From: Hydractinia symbiolongicarpus
Taxonomy: Eukaryota > Cnidaria > Hydrozoa > Anthoathecata > Hydractiniidae
DNA: 64,000 nt
Assembly (NCBI RefSeq): GCF_029227915.1
Contig: NC_079876.1
Coordinates: forward strand, 20,090,001 to 20,154,000
Direction: 5' to 3'
Position numbers and translations under genes: made by a program
In this document: positions 35,590 through 46,841 of the stretch, piece after piece
How positions within the stretch are numbered: the stretch's first letter is position 1
Layout: every line of letters starts with the position of its first letter
Notes under the pieces: generated by a model
Database searches by the model: none
Told to the model about the DNA's origin: nothing
The model's input: the letters and a program-made list of their open reading frames with translations, nothing else

Positions 35590-36300
35590 AGTCATGAATG
35601 GTCTTACCTGACAAGCTTGACATTTGATTTTCTGTGTCGTTATTTTCCTCGTCATTGCTACCTTTCTCTCTTTTTTTGTCGTCTTGAATGTCGTCTTCGG
35701 TGCCATCTCCGACATCGCTCTCTTCGCTGCTTGAGATAAAAGTCCCATCTAGGTTTAAAATAAAAAAATAGTACACCAATAAAACTTACGAAAATAAGTT
35801 TAAATTATAATCAGGCATTTCTTAAACTTACTCGCTTTTTCAATATATTTTCTCTTTCTTTTTTCTCTTTTATTTTCTCGGTTTTCAGAGGTTTGTTTAA
35901 TTTTATCACTATGATGAAATAAAGTTACAACATAACTAAAAACACTTATTTATATCTTTTTCCCTTCACCTTACAAAATGTTTCCATTATTTTACAGGTC
36001 ATTAATATTAAAGCACTCATTTGCCGCACATTTATTACAACCTTACTATTTTTTAGTTACAAAAAGGTATTGAAATCTTACTTACATAACTGCTCAATTA
36101 AAAAGCGGTGAATCTTCGAAGTCCTCATCTTCGCTGGATGAAATAATTCCTTTTCTTGAATAAGCTAAATTTAAACACGTTTGTGCACGCCAAAAATGTT
36201 TTGAGTTTGCGACAATATTTTCATGTTATAATAATTCTTGCTTCTTTAATATAAAAACAAAATATAAAAGTTTTCTTACCCATGTTAAATGTCATTTTAA
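35590..36300 (-). CDS. Acidic serine-rich 5' exons of the transposon gene (tentative)
   Basis: On the minus strand, MTFNMG (about 36295) runs into a donor GTAAGAAAAC. A second segment near 36110-36170 reads RKGIISSSEDEDFEDS and has a GTAAGTAAG donor just after. A third at 35590-35779 reads DGTFISSSEESDVGDGTEDD. The repeated ISSSE pattern followed by acidic residues suggests one gene with several short exons. The exact splice model cannot be fixed from sequence alone. Confidence 0.35.
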
Positions 36301-37093
36301 TTCACAGTACTTTCCTTTTTAAATTAACCACCAATTTCGAGAGAATGTTTTTAAAATCAGCAGAAATTAAAAACGTACGAAATTTTCAAAATAAAACCAC
36401 GTGTTTTATTTATGTGACTTTAGTGTTTTGATATTTTCCCGGGGCGTTCAAAACATTTTTACTCGCTTATTGGACTATCGAGACCATCAGGTTAACTCGC
36501 CAAAATTATTTTGTATAAGACCTCCGACTTGATCCCTGGTTATAGTGCCTACCATAGAGACTAGTCAATCCACGGGGTCGTCCGTCCTTTATATATCGCA
36601 TTTCGTGTTTCCGTAACAGACAGGAAAACAGACAGTCGTTAACATTATAAAATACATGGGGTCGACCATCTTTACATTGCACGCTATTGTGTGTGCCCGT
36701 TGCATAACACTTTTCTTGCGGACAGACAGACAAAATACGGCTATTAGAGAGACTAATCGAAGCCTGTCGTAAACACGCCGGCTTCTTGGTGCAGCAAGCC
36801 TGACGATTTAACCATGTTTTCAATGGCTAAATGTTGATTAAATAATTGATATGCTGTAGGAGACCCTTATCAACCTAAGGCTTACTTTCGGATATGCCCT
36901 AGCAGGTAGAGAGATTCTAGCGATCACAAGATGATCGTTGTTTCGAAGATGGCAGATAGAGCAACTCGCGAGATGAACGCCAATAAAGGGTGGATTCCGG
37001 CTTCCATTGTGCCAAAAAGTGGTAGTGTGTCACATGCATGTTTTTTGTCAGTCTTCATGGTTTACGAAATGCAAAAGTCTACGCTAGCAATAA

Positions 37094-37468
37094 ATGCCGA
37101 CGATCGGAGGCATCATCGCAGGAGCTGCAATCAATGCACTTGCATTTTCAAGAACCAACTATCTGTTCAGTAAACTCTCAGGCCATGGTAAGGAACGCAA
37201 AATGCATGGACTGCTGATGAAGCACAGTGGATCAAAGATAGACAGGCGAAACTTGAACGGTGTTCTGAAGAACGTGAACGGAAACTCAAGGCCGCATAGA
37301 TCCTACTCAGACAAGGGAGAGTATGAGACAGTACTACTTCGCTACGATTAAGAAGGCTCCAAGACTCTCCTTCTTCTACGTTCCTTCCGAGGAGCAAAAG
37401 AACAATGAACTCACCTTCATTAGGCCGTACTTAACCTTGTTAGGATACGTAGCCTACAAATACAGCTG
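37094..37468 (+). pseudogene. Small accessory protein of a Polinton-like element
   Basis: It starts MPTIGGIIAGAAINALAFS at 37094, with glycine/alanine-rich membrane-like residues, then NYLFSKLSGHG. After frame changes it continues as QWIKDRQAKLERCSEERE (charged, coiled-coil-like) and finally RQYYFATIKKAPRLSFFYV and LTLLGYVAYKYS before a TGA near 37468. I recall this layout from proteins encoded next to the integrase in cnidarian Polinton-like elements. Two frame breaks make it a pseudogene. Confidence 0.55.
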
Positions 37469-37515
37469 AGCATAGCTCATTACAAAATTACATCGTTTTG
37501 TCATGTAATAAAGAC

Positions 37516-38055
37516 ATGACAAATGCACATGCCGTGTCTGAGCAAGAAGCAGCGAAGCTTAGCAAGATCTACTACCAGCCAGAGCATCTCTGGACTGGAC
37601 GAAAGACCATCAAGTTTCTCGTTGAAGAAAGTAAGCTATCGCAAAAGAAACTCGCACACTGGATTTTGCGTCACTCTCGTTTCGATACGTTCGCGGCCCG
37701 AAAAAGGTCGACTATCTTCATTTCAACGTAACAAAGCCGAATGAAATGCATTATTTTGACTTGCTATACATGCCGCACGACAAACTATACGCAACATGTA
37801 CAAAGATATCTTGGCTGGTATCGTTGTGACTTTAAGATAAAAGATTGCAAGACCTATAAGGACGAAGAAAGTTGTAGATGTTGCAGAGATGATCAAGGAT
37901 GTCTACAAAGCAGGACCTCTACGCTATCCCAGGACTTTTCAGTGTGATAACAGACCGAGTTCAAGTCTGATGTTACAAAGCTACTGAAAGGCAAAGGTGT
38001 AGAGATAAAGCGTGGTACGAAGAAATATTTTTTTCCTCGCTTTTGCTGTTATCGA
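37516..38055 (+). pseudogene. Polinton-type integrase (rve), truncated
   Basis: The first frame reads LSKIYYQPEHLWTGRKTIK, a helical N-terminal region, and continues past a frame break to NVTKPNE and FDLLYMPHD (first catalytic Asp region, about 37740-37780). Further pieces read ARPIRTKKVVDVAEMIKD and YPRTFQCDN (second catalytic Asp, about 37930-37950). The third acidic residue region is not found; the match fades by about 38055. Integrases of this DDE type insert Polinton/Maverick DNA. At least three frame changes are present. It lies 50 bp after the accessory protein on the same strand. Confidence 0.7.
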
Positions 38056-39104
38056 TAGCTCCGGCAGGTACGGCGTTGAACAGGGTAAGTTGTGAAAAAG
38101 ACATCTTTTTTGATGTTTTTTAAGGCCCAACTAGGGGTTTGTATAGACGATCTATGCAAAATATTATAGTTTTGTATTGATGATTTCCAACAAAAGCTTT
38201 CTCTCGATTTTTTTTTTAACTAGCTTGGGTATAAAAACGGAGCTTCCGCAGATATGCAATTGATCCCAAGTAGGTAGTCTACGAACTTACTTCTCACACC
38301 ATTTAAATTCGTTGCTATCTGACCAGAAAATTGGTCCAAATAGCCAATTATTCCCACCATGCTCCGGTGCTTACACTGCTTATGCCGCCACTGAGCAAGG
38401 CGAAACCCAATATAAGTGCAAGCATTACATTTATTATACGTCACTCTATAATTTTGTACCCACTCTGATGTTCGAGTCTCACGTGAAGGCTGGCATTTTT
38501 TGTCTGCTTCAAAGTCGTAAATCGGTTTTTCCCCTTTTAAAGGGGGCCTGTGGGAAGAACCTCTACTATTTCGGTCACTGGAGAACCTGACCTCCTTTGG
38601 ATGGGGTTCTCATCAGCTATGCAGTTTCCGACGATAAAGAGTGTCTTTTTACGGCCTAGGAGCACCTACAGTTTATCAATCCAATCAAAAGTTTGATCCG
38701 TAGGGTTAATCAAGAAAATAAAGGTGTCATTCCAAAGCAAGGCTCTGAAGTGTTGTGAAAGTATTGCTTGTACTCGTTTTCAAGAAGGTCTGGAAGACGC
38801 ATGGTTTTTCAACACGATATCGGCCCAGAAAATGCACTGTGTGCGGCTCCTTTACAATATCTAGAACCATTTATTTCTGTGGGGTTGGTGGTTTCACGGA
38901 ACGTCTTGATGTTTGTGTGCATTCTCATATGAAATTTTGACACACCTCTCTATCTCCAGCTGAAGGGGTAAACAGACAGGCTCGAGTTTATGCTGACCAA
39001 CGAGTACCATCATGATGAAAATGTAGCTTTTACGGTACTTACTATACAGGTGCTTATACAATAAAGATGGATAGTATGAAATTATATCTGGCAATACTAG
39101 CCAG
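38056..39104. other. Unrecognised part of the Polinton-like relic
   Basis: No frame here could be identified. Several short frames on both strands (for example 38312-38590 and 38755-38940, +) show no known motif. By position it should contain decayed genes of the second Polinton-like element. Confidence 0.3.
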
Positions 39105-39480
39105 TGCGCCTGAGGATGACACTTTGTAGGATGAAAGTCAGGTATACAGAAAAATCAAAGAGATCGAATAGTACCTCCGCAATGAGATCAAAGAGCGTGA
39201 TGCACTCGCGAAATAGTTCAACATACATGGTACATAGGTTCAGTATTGTGATCATGGATTACTGAGCGTTAGCATCACTTGCCCATGAAAAGCTGCATAC
39301 TGGTATAGCGCAGTTTCGCTACCTGTTTCTCTTCGTTTCGCTGTTCTCCCAATACTTGAGCGGAACTTTGTGGTCGAATTCCCACTGAGCTCTATTCTCT
39401 CAATGCATCCCATCAGTAGACTGTGCTTGTATATGCTTCGTGAATGTAAAAATGTCATAACCTAGATGTTCTTTGGAGGC
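39105..39480 (+). pseudogene. Coiled-coil/membrane protein of the Polinton-like element, decayed
   Basis: The plus strand reads ESQVYRKIKEIE, YLRNEIKERDALAK, then DHGLLSVSIT, with stop codons between the parts. The order matches a small protein I recall from cnidarian Polinton-like elements: a short coiled coil, a conserved DHGLLxV motif, then hydrophobic segments. The hydrophobic part (VSLPVSLRFAVLPIL) is still visible. It is not translatable as one protein. Confidence 0.45.
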
Positions 39481-39582
39481 TATGTCTGTGTCTCGCCTGT
39501 CTCGTATTGCGTATCCTACTCAAATTGATATCATGGATATGCCCCGGATAGTTGCATTTAGGGTAAAATCTATTGGAAATAC

Positions 39583-40380
39583 TTAAAATACTAATCCATA
39601 CCGCACAATCAATTCCCCAGTAGCACAATCGATTAGTAAGTCGCCGTCATGAATTATACGATTTAACCCTTCAGTCAGGATCTCGAGATTTTGCTGCCAT
39701 GCTGCTCTTACACAAGGCTTGTAGTACGGATCAGTGGTTTGCATTGCGTAACTTTTCAGATGTCTCTCTCCATTTCCTCTTCTGACATTTTCGATCTTCC
39801 TTTGATTCCTAACATCGCCGCTTCTCTTCTCAGAATGTTCATGTTTTGTTTTTGTAGGAATATACAACCTACAAAACCCTACTACAACTCGGTGAAGCTC
39901 TATCTTCATTGTCGTAGTAGCTAAGGTAGCTAACGCCATGCATTGGGATCTTCTTGCACTTACACTTTTCCAAGTATGCCTGTACATAGTAGTTACGCCC
40001 TTGTCTATAGACGCTCCCCACTTTGATGATTGGCGTACATCCACAAGGTCCCTTGGGTACCTTTTTCTTGCGAAAGTTGGTTATGATTTACCTTTCCAAC
40101 TCTTTCAGTTTAGTGTTAATGTACCGATCTTTCTTCAAACTTATGTTGGTGAAACGATGTCCTTCCAGCGCCTCTACCTTGGTCTAAATCTGGGAGTACT
40201 TATCCAAAAACTCGGGGTAGTCGCAAAGATACAACGATATGGCTAACACAATACTCTCGCTATATTGGGAAACATCATGGAAGTAGGTATGTTTGGGAGT
40301 CTTTATCAACAGCGGAGATATCTTGTCCGCCCATAGAATATAGTACACAAAAAATATCTCTCGTTCTTTCCTTGCACGGA
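39583..40380 (-). pseudogene. Unidentified minus-strand reading frames
   Basis: The 153-codon frame 39583-40044 contains DPYYKPCVRAAWQQNLEIL and GDLLIDCATGELIVRYG. Upstream, about 40180-40370, another frame reads TYFHDVSQYSESIVLAISL and RDYPEFLDKYSQ before a stop. Both look protein-like and could be one broken gene of the Polinton-like element, read opposite to its integrase. I do not recognise the family. Confidence 0.35.
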
Positions 40381-40825
40381 TAGAGTCGCTAAGGACCAGG
40401 TTTTCAACACCTTTAATATTGTATGGCGTTACGCCACTGTAAAAATTTTTGATTTGACGGTCTTGTCTACAAATTTTAGCATCCCTCTTTTATTTGGTGA
40501 TTTTCAAGGTTCAACTAGCATCGGGTAATTGACAGACCTAAATAATGGCATACGCAACTGCCATTAAATGCACCATTAAAGCATTTCACCCATCCAATAC
40601 AATCTCCGACCACACCTTTATCTACTATCTATCTACTCGTCAAGTATGCGTTTACAATCATCGCAATGTTGTTTCATCGCTTTATTCTGCGGGTCAAAAC
40701 CCAGGTAATGTTCAAGATTTTCCTATATCACGAACCCTATCCAATAGTTTATCAACCGCATATAACAGGTCGTCAATATCCCTCTCAGTCTGCCCCTCTT
40801 TAGTTTTTTCTTATCAGGGCAGTTG

Positions 40826-41110
40826 TCATAATATGCACAGAGACTCCAAACCAGAAATATCAAGCTCGCTACTAGTTCGACTTAATAGCACGTACGTGTC
40901 TTGAGTCCTGAAGCAATGTGGTATGTCACACAGCAAACAGGCTTTTGCCTCGATGTCCTTGTTGCACATGTCTTGGGTCTTGAGATGATCTGGAATGCCA
41001 GTGAGCAAATACGGATCCTCCGCAACAGCTTTATTGCCCATGTCTTTGGTCTTGAGATGATCTGGGACATTTGTTTATTACACCAATCCCAACTAGCATC
41101 AGCTTTGAGT
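40826..41110 (-). pseudogene. PDHLKTQ helical-repeat protein fragment (copy 1)
   Basis: Three consecutive repeats of about 24 residues read VPDHLKTKDMGNKAV, IPDHLKTQDMCNKDI and IPHCFRTQDTYVLL. The DNA shows the matching 72-bp periodicity (GATGATCTGG phrases near 40984 and 41056). Such repeats (DUF4116-like) occur in large viruses and in Polinton-like elements of cnidarians, usually in longer arrays ending in an acidic, Trp-rich tail. Here only a short stretch survives. It fits the Polinton relic to its left. Confidence 0.5.
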
Positions 41111-41443
41111 CGGGACGTCCCCTCTCTCTACTCAAGTCCTGCATGATGTAGTTGAATGTCGTTGGATCTTCGGGAATTCCCATATTTTTAGAAGGGGGAG
41201 CTACGGAGGGGGTCGGAAGCGGGGATATTTGACAATAGATTAAAAAGGTGCTGCGGAGAGCCTGCGGAGGTGGAGTATTCATCAGTGTATACAAGTGTGC
41301 GATGATGTTTATAGAATTGCACCAGAACCTACGTATATATATCTCTGGTTGTACAGGAATACTAACCATTGGGCATAAAGAGACGTAGGGTTAACTTCAA
41401 TGGAACGTGGATATCTTTTAATGCTTTGCACCATCAAGTTGTT

Positions 41444-42581
41444 TCATTGTTTGCATGTAATACCATTAATTAAAGGCACGGCGTGTAAAGTTCTTTGCCT
41501 GTAGAATCCAGAGGTTGTAGCAGGAAAGCAAACAGTCTCAATATTGTGCTCTTTAAAGCTGCCTAATACGGCTGTTGTTTTCTGTCCTAAAAACACATCC
41601 ATTACTACAAGTGCTTTCTGATCGGCTGAAAGGTTTTCTTTTTCACGGACCTTTTGGATATAAAAGACCAAGACTTTCTAGATGAGAATTTAGGTCTCGT
41701 TTTATTGCTGTAATATGTTGTGTTTGCACTTATATAAAAAAAACCTACTGGGAAACGTGTAATTTGGAAGTGATTTACTTGTTTTACCGCCGTAAATAAG
41801 TTACATGGGCAAGAAGGTACCACTGAAAATTATAGCAAAGGTAGTTGTTATTGATCTTTTGTCCGAACTGCCTTAATAGTTACCTGTTTTGTCTTCCTTT
41901 TCGCGAGTGTTGATAGGCTTGCAGGGATATAATTCGTTGGGGTCTGATCTGTATGTTAATCAACAAAGACTCTGGGATCTTGCACTTCGCAACTTTTGTA
42001 ACAATGCCGTATAAATACTGATACTTTATTTCTTTGAATGCGCCATCTGCTAATTCTATTGGATGTCGTTGCTCTCCTTCTAACAAAGGCTTTAAACCTA
42101 GTAGGAAATTTCTATGCTGATGTCTTCAAGTAATCTGGGGTAGCGAGCCAATAATTCCTTTGCAGTATTTACAGCAATGCCTCTAGAAATCACGGATCCG
42201 CGGATACTGATACCTGTCAAGTACTTTTGAAACATGCCATCTAATGTGCCATGGGAAGTGGTCTACCTTGTTGTGGTACCTTTTCGATCCGGGGTGATAT
42301 AGATTCCCTTTTCTTTTGGCCTCTGCAATTTCAGATTCGTGCTTCTTTTAAAAGCCTCTAACTGTGCGTTCGTTCATTTTTAAATATTGTGCATTGAACT
42401 TACGAATTGCTGCAGCAGCACCATTTTCGCCGGAGTATTTTCCAATTTTGAAACGATCTTTTGGTGCATACTTTGCATACGTCTCTCATTTTTTGGAAGA
42501 CAACTGGATACTCTTCTCGATAGCTTGATGGCTAACATTTCCGAGAACAGTTTCATCAGGAGTTGGGCAGTCGAAATCTAA
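41444..42581 (-). pseudogene. pogo-type DDE transposase (copy 1)
   Basis: Read leftward from 42581, the relic shows an N-terminal helix-turn-helix segment (KYAPKDRFKIGKYSGENG, then AAAIRKFNAQYLKMNERTV), a region with SLLEGEQRHPIELAD, then DQTPTNYIP. Finally QKVREKENLSADQKALVV followed by MDVFLGQKTTAVL carries the second catalytic Asp. The stretch that should hold the third Asp reads TSGFYRQRTLHAV and lacks it. Stops and frameshifts occur throughout. This is the pogo/Tigger-like (DDE_1) branch of Tc1/mariner. Confidence 0.75.
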
Positions 42582-42752
42582 AATAAAATAAAATGTTTTT
42601 GGAAAGAATGCTACACAAAATACAAAAGTAAATTTACACGCAACTGATTGTTGTACGTGATGTCCTTTATAACAAGAAAATCGAACGTTTTACTTATAGT
42701 TCCTTCTTAGTGAGTAGCTATTTTAAAAATAGAGGTTTTCAAACAAAGTAAA

Positions 42753-43000
42753 CATGGCAAAAGCAAACAGTGAAAAGGTGGGTGAATTTTTTGTGGCTGT
42801 TAGGGGCTACTACCCTTATTGTAAAATATGGACCCCGGAGTGTTACAATGTATATACAAGTTTGGCAATGTATGCGATGTTTTTGCCATAAAGACATGCG
42901 ACTGATGGAACCATTGTTGTTCACTTTCCACATGAAATCTCGAGAAGTTTCTTCTAGACCGAGGAGCTAAAATTACTTCAAAACTCATCACAACACACTA
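42753..43000 (+). pseudogene. HIRAN-like protein relic (copy 1), divergent from pogo transposase
   Basis: It starts MAKANSEKVGEFFVAVRGYY at 42753 and continues PYCKIWTPE. A frame change leads to KFGNVCDVFAIKTCD, then DGTIVVHFPHEISRE in the first frame. The pattern RGYxxYxxIWTP, N-x-DVFAI and DGT-x-V-x-HxPxEIS matches the HIRAN-like family also seen at 24600 and 49618. Its start lies about 170 bp from, and head to head with, the end of the pogo frame at 42581. Confidence 0.5.
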
Positions 43001-44206
43001 AGATCTCTTCTAGTTCAAGAGGTCTATAAATTGCAAGTAAAGATTTGGTCATCTTACCTGGAACTGTAAGAAATCCTTTACTCATTGACCAATATTTAGA
43101 AATCGTTGTGCAGAGTCAAAAAACGAAATAATAATGGGGTCTTTATTAAAAGGCCAAACGAATTAGCTCCTCGCAAGATGCAATCGCCACAAGATCCGGT
43201 ACAAAAGACAAGAGATATTTGTTAAATGTTCACAGAACTAACAAAAAAGTGTGAAGTACGTAATGTGGAGAGAAAGGACATTATTACCATTAAAGGATTA
43301 ACACGTTATTTGTATTTTGAATCTGTAGTTACTGTTTTATTCATAAGGGGATACGAACGAAAAAAATTCGCGCATTGTTAGTTTTTTTATATTTCGCGAG
43401 GATATAATTTTCGTGGTTCGCCAAATTCAAATTTTTATTGGGGACAAACTTTCGCGGTTGAAGCAAAAATCCGCAAACTCGGCGAAACTTAAAGGAGAGG
43501 CGAACTAAAAATTATTTTGTGGCAGTCAGAAAATAAATTTTAAGCGAGAAAAAAAAAATATTGATATCTGAATCCTAAAATCTACAAAGATAATAACTAC
43601 TTTGATAACAAATAAATAACTATATTTTACAACAAGTATCTATATATCTTTCTAACAAAATTTTTACATTCTTTTATGGCTCTAGGGGTAAAAAAAGTAG
43701 GTTTTAGATGTACTTATCAGTAAACATCAAAAATAAGATATTTGACTTAAGATAACTTAGAATATTATACGTACTATAGTAGTAACAGCATTTTATAACC
43801 TTCGTTTATACTTCTTTGAACTTAAGAAATATTTGTAATGACCAACAACAATAACTTCTCTTGTTTTGAGTCTCTTTGCCACAACGTAGGCGTCAAATTT
43901 GAATAAATTTACAGACCGGAAACATTTAACAACAAATCGGCGCAATATGGTGGCTTCATCTTTACTACGAATCTTTTCTTCTTTTACCTTTACTCACAAA
44001 GTATATATCAATTTGTTGTTCAGTAGTATAAAATAATAAAATATATTCGTCACATGTTGTTCAATATTTTTTACTATTTTGATCTTTAATTTTTTCTTGA
44101 TTCATTATTTTGTGCATATTGACCTGTGACCATAACAAAAAGGAGAAATATATTTCATTGTTTTTCAATTTAGCCACCAGTTTGGCAAATGTGTAAAAAT
44201 ACTCAA
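43001..44206. other. Non-coding remainder of the duplicated unit
   Basis: AT-rich sequence with no gene. At 43330-43510 GCG-containing words recur (TTCGCGAGG, TTTCGCGGTT), ending in AAAGGAGAGGCGAACT. That last word recurs inverted at 49323-49336 (AGTTCGCCTCTCCTTT), so it may be an element terminus. The stretch is repeated at 47090-48295. Confidence 0.4.
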
Positions 44207-44220
44207 TCTCTATAATAATA

Positions 44221-44272
44221 CGGAGAGTGTGTCTGTGTGTGTGTGTGTGTCTGTGTGTCTGTAACAGGCAAA
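44221..44272. repeat. (GT)n / GTGTCTGT microsatellite, copy 1
   Basis: A GTGTGTCTGTGTGTGTG run sits near the outer end of the inverted arm. The second copy at 48310-48361 has exactly the same length, which is striking for a fast-mutating repeat. Confidence 0.85.
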
Positions 44273-44914
44273 GTGGATGTGTTCATTTTCCTTTGATGTT
44301 GCCAGAAAATGCATGTCTAATATGTTAAATTTTCTGACGTTACGGCGCGACGTTAATAATAATACTTTAACGCCAACATCTTATATTAAATTAATGAAGC
44401 CATTACAGTGCACTTAAAATTTTAAGGTCAAATAACTTGGAAACGATGGGGTGACGTCAATGATTTTTCACCGCGTGGGTAACTAGGGACCACCTACACC
44501 TTTAATATTGTATGGCGTTACGCCACTGTAAAAATTTTTGATTTGACGGTCTTGTCTACAAATTTTAGCATCCCTCTTTTATTTGGTGATTTTCAAGGTT
44601 CAACTAGCATCGGGTAATTGACAGACCTAAATAATGGCATACGCAACTGCCATTAAATGCACCATTAAAGCATTTCACCCATCCAATACAATCTCCGACC
44701 ACACCTTTATCTACTATCTATCTACTCGTCAAGTATGCGTTTACAATCATCGCAATGTTGTTTCATCGCTTTATTCTGCGGGTCAAAACCCAGGTAATGT
44801 TCAAGATTTTCCTATATCACGAACCCTATCCAATAGTTTATCAACCGCATATAACAGGTCGTCAATATCCCTCTCAGTCTGCCCCTCTTTAGTTTTTTCT
44901 TATCAGGGCAGTTG

Positions 44915-45199
44915 TCATAATATGCACAGAGACTCCAAACCAGAAATATCAAGCTCGCTACTAGTTCGACTTAATAGCACGTACGTGTCTTGAGTCCTGA
45001 AGCAATGTGGTATGTCACACAGCAAACAGGCTTTTGCCTCGATGTCCTTGTTGCACATGTCTTGGGTCTTGAGATGATCTGGAATGCCAGTGAGCAAATA
45101 CGGATCCTCCGCAACAGCTTTATTGCCCATGTCTTTGGTCTTGAGATGATCTGGGACATTTGTTTATTACACCAATCCCAACTAGCATCAGCTTTGAGT
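44915..45199 (-). pseudogene. PDHLKTQ helical-repeat protein fragment (copy 2)
   Basis: Exact duplicate of 40826-41110, with the same three repeats. Confidence 0.5.
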
Positions 45200-45532
45200 C
45201 GGGACGTCCCCTCTCTCTACTCAAGTCCTGCATGATGTAGTTGAATGTCGTTGGATCTTCGGGAATTCCCATATTTTTAGAAGGGGGAGCTACGGAGGGG
45301 GTCGGAAGCGGGGATATTTGACAATAGATTAAAAAGGTGCTGCGGAGAGCCTGCGGAGGTGGAGTATTCATCAGTGTATACAAGTGTGCGATGATGTTTA
45401 TAGAATTGCACCAGAACCTACGTATATATATCTCTGGTTGTACAGGAATACTAACCATTGGGCATAAAGAGACGTAGGGTTAACTTCAATGGAACGTGGA
45501 TATCTTTTAATGCTTTGCACCATCAAGTTGTT

Positions 45533-46670
45533 TCATTGTTTGCATGTAATACCATTAATTAAAGGCACGGCGTGTAAAGTTCTTTGCCTGTAGAATCCAG
45601 AGGTTGTAGCAGGAAAGCAAACAGTCTCAATATTGTGCTCTTTAAAGCTGCCTAATACGGCTGTTGTTTTCTGTCCTAAAAACACATCCATTACTACAAG
45701 TGCTTTCTGATCGGCTGAAAGGTTTTCTTTTTCACGGACCTTTTGGATATAAAAGACCAAGACTTTCTAGATGAGAATTTAGGTCTCGTTTTATTGCTGT
45801 AATATGTTGTGTTTGCACTTATATAAAAAAAACCTACTGGGAAACGTGTAATTTGGAAGTGATTTACTTGTTTTACCGCCGTAAATAAGTTACATGGGCA
45901 AGAAGGTACCACTGAAAATTATAGCAAAGGTAGTTGTTATTGATCTTTTGTCCGAACTGCCTTAATAGTTACCTGTTTTGTCTTCCTTTTCGCGAGTGTT
46001 GATAGGCTTGCAGGGATATAATTCGTTGGGGTCTGATCTGTATGTTAATCAACAAAGACTCTGGGATCTTGCACTTCGCAACTTTTGTAACAATGCCGTA
46101 TAAATACTGATACTTTATTTCTTTGAATGCGCCATCTGCTAATTCTATTGGATGTCGTTGCTCTCCTTCTAACAAAGGCTTTAAACCTAGTAGGAAATTT
46201 CTATGCTGATGTCTTCAAGTAATCTGGGGTAGCGAGCCAATAATTCCTTTGCAGTATTTACAGCAATGCCTCTAGAAATCACGGATCCGCGGATACTGAT
46301 ACCTGTCAAGTACTTTTGAAACATGCCATCTAATGTGCCATGGGAAGTGGTCTACCTTGTTGTGGTACCTTTTCGATCCGGGGTGATATAGATTCCCTTT
46401 TCTTTTGGCCTCTGCAATTTCAGATTCGTGCTTCTTTTAAAAGCCTCTAACTGTGCGTTCGTTCATTTTTAAATATTGTGCATTGAACTTACGAATTGCT
46501 GCAGCAGCACCATTTTCGCCGGAGTATTTTCCAATTTTGAAACGATCTTTTGGTGCATACTTTGCATACGTCTCTCATTTTTTGGAAGACAACTGGATAC
46601 TCTTCTCGATAGCTTGATGGCTAACATTTCCGAGAACAGTTTCATCAGGAGTTGGGCAGTCGAAATCTAA
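45533..46670 (-). pseudogene. pogo-type DDE transposase (copy 2)
   Basis: Exact duplicate of 41444-42581, with the same stops and the same missing third catalytic Asp. The gene was therefore dead before duplication. Confidence 0.75.
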
Positions 46671-46841
46671 AATAAAATAAAATGTTTTTGGAAAGAATGC
46701 TACACAAAATACAAAAGTAAATTTACACGCAACTGATTGTTGTACGTGATGTCCTTTATAACAAGAAAATCAAACGTTTTACTTATAGTTCCTTCTTAGT
46801 GAGTAGCTATTTTAAAAATAGAGGTTTTCAAACAAAGTAAA

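Larger units (their letters stand above)
33318..36562. mobile_element. MULE-like TIR transposon carrying a Ulp1-PHD gene, with 9-bp target duplication
   Basis: Perfect 33-bp terminal inverted repeats lie at 33327-33359 (GGTAGGCACTATAACC...) and 36521-36553. A 9-bp direct duplication ATAGAGACT flanks them (33318-33326 and 36554-36562). Nine-base duplications are typical of Mutator-like elements. All recognisable coding is on the minus strand: acidic N-terminal exons, a DNA-binding-like segment, a transposase C-terminal part, then a Ulp1-type protease with a PHD finger. Only about 250 bp separate the N- and C-terminal transposase parts, so the catalytic core appears deleted. The copy would then depend on another element. 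The intact TIRs and duplication suggest recent insertion. Confidence 0.85.
40407..44495. repeat. 4089-bp tandem duplication, copy 1
   Basis: 40407-44495 is repeated immediately at 44496-48584. The joints are ...ggttttca|acaccttt (left), ...gaccacct|acaccttt (middle) and ...gaccacct|aggaccaa (right). The offset of 4089 holds along the whole length, including the GT microsatellite. I found one base difference (G at 42683, A at 46772). Contents: KTQ-repeat relic (-), pogo transposase relic (-), HIRAN-like relic (+), and the first 289 bp of an inverted arm. Confidence 0.95.
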
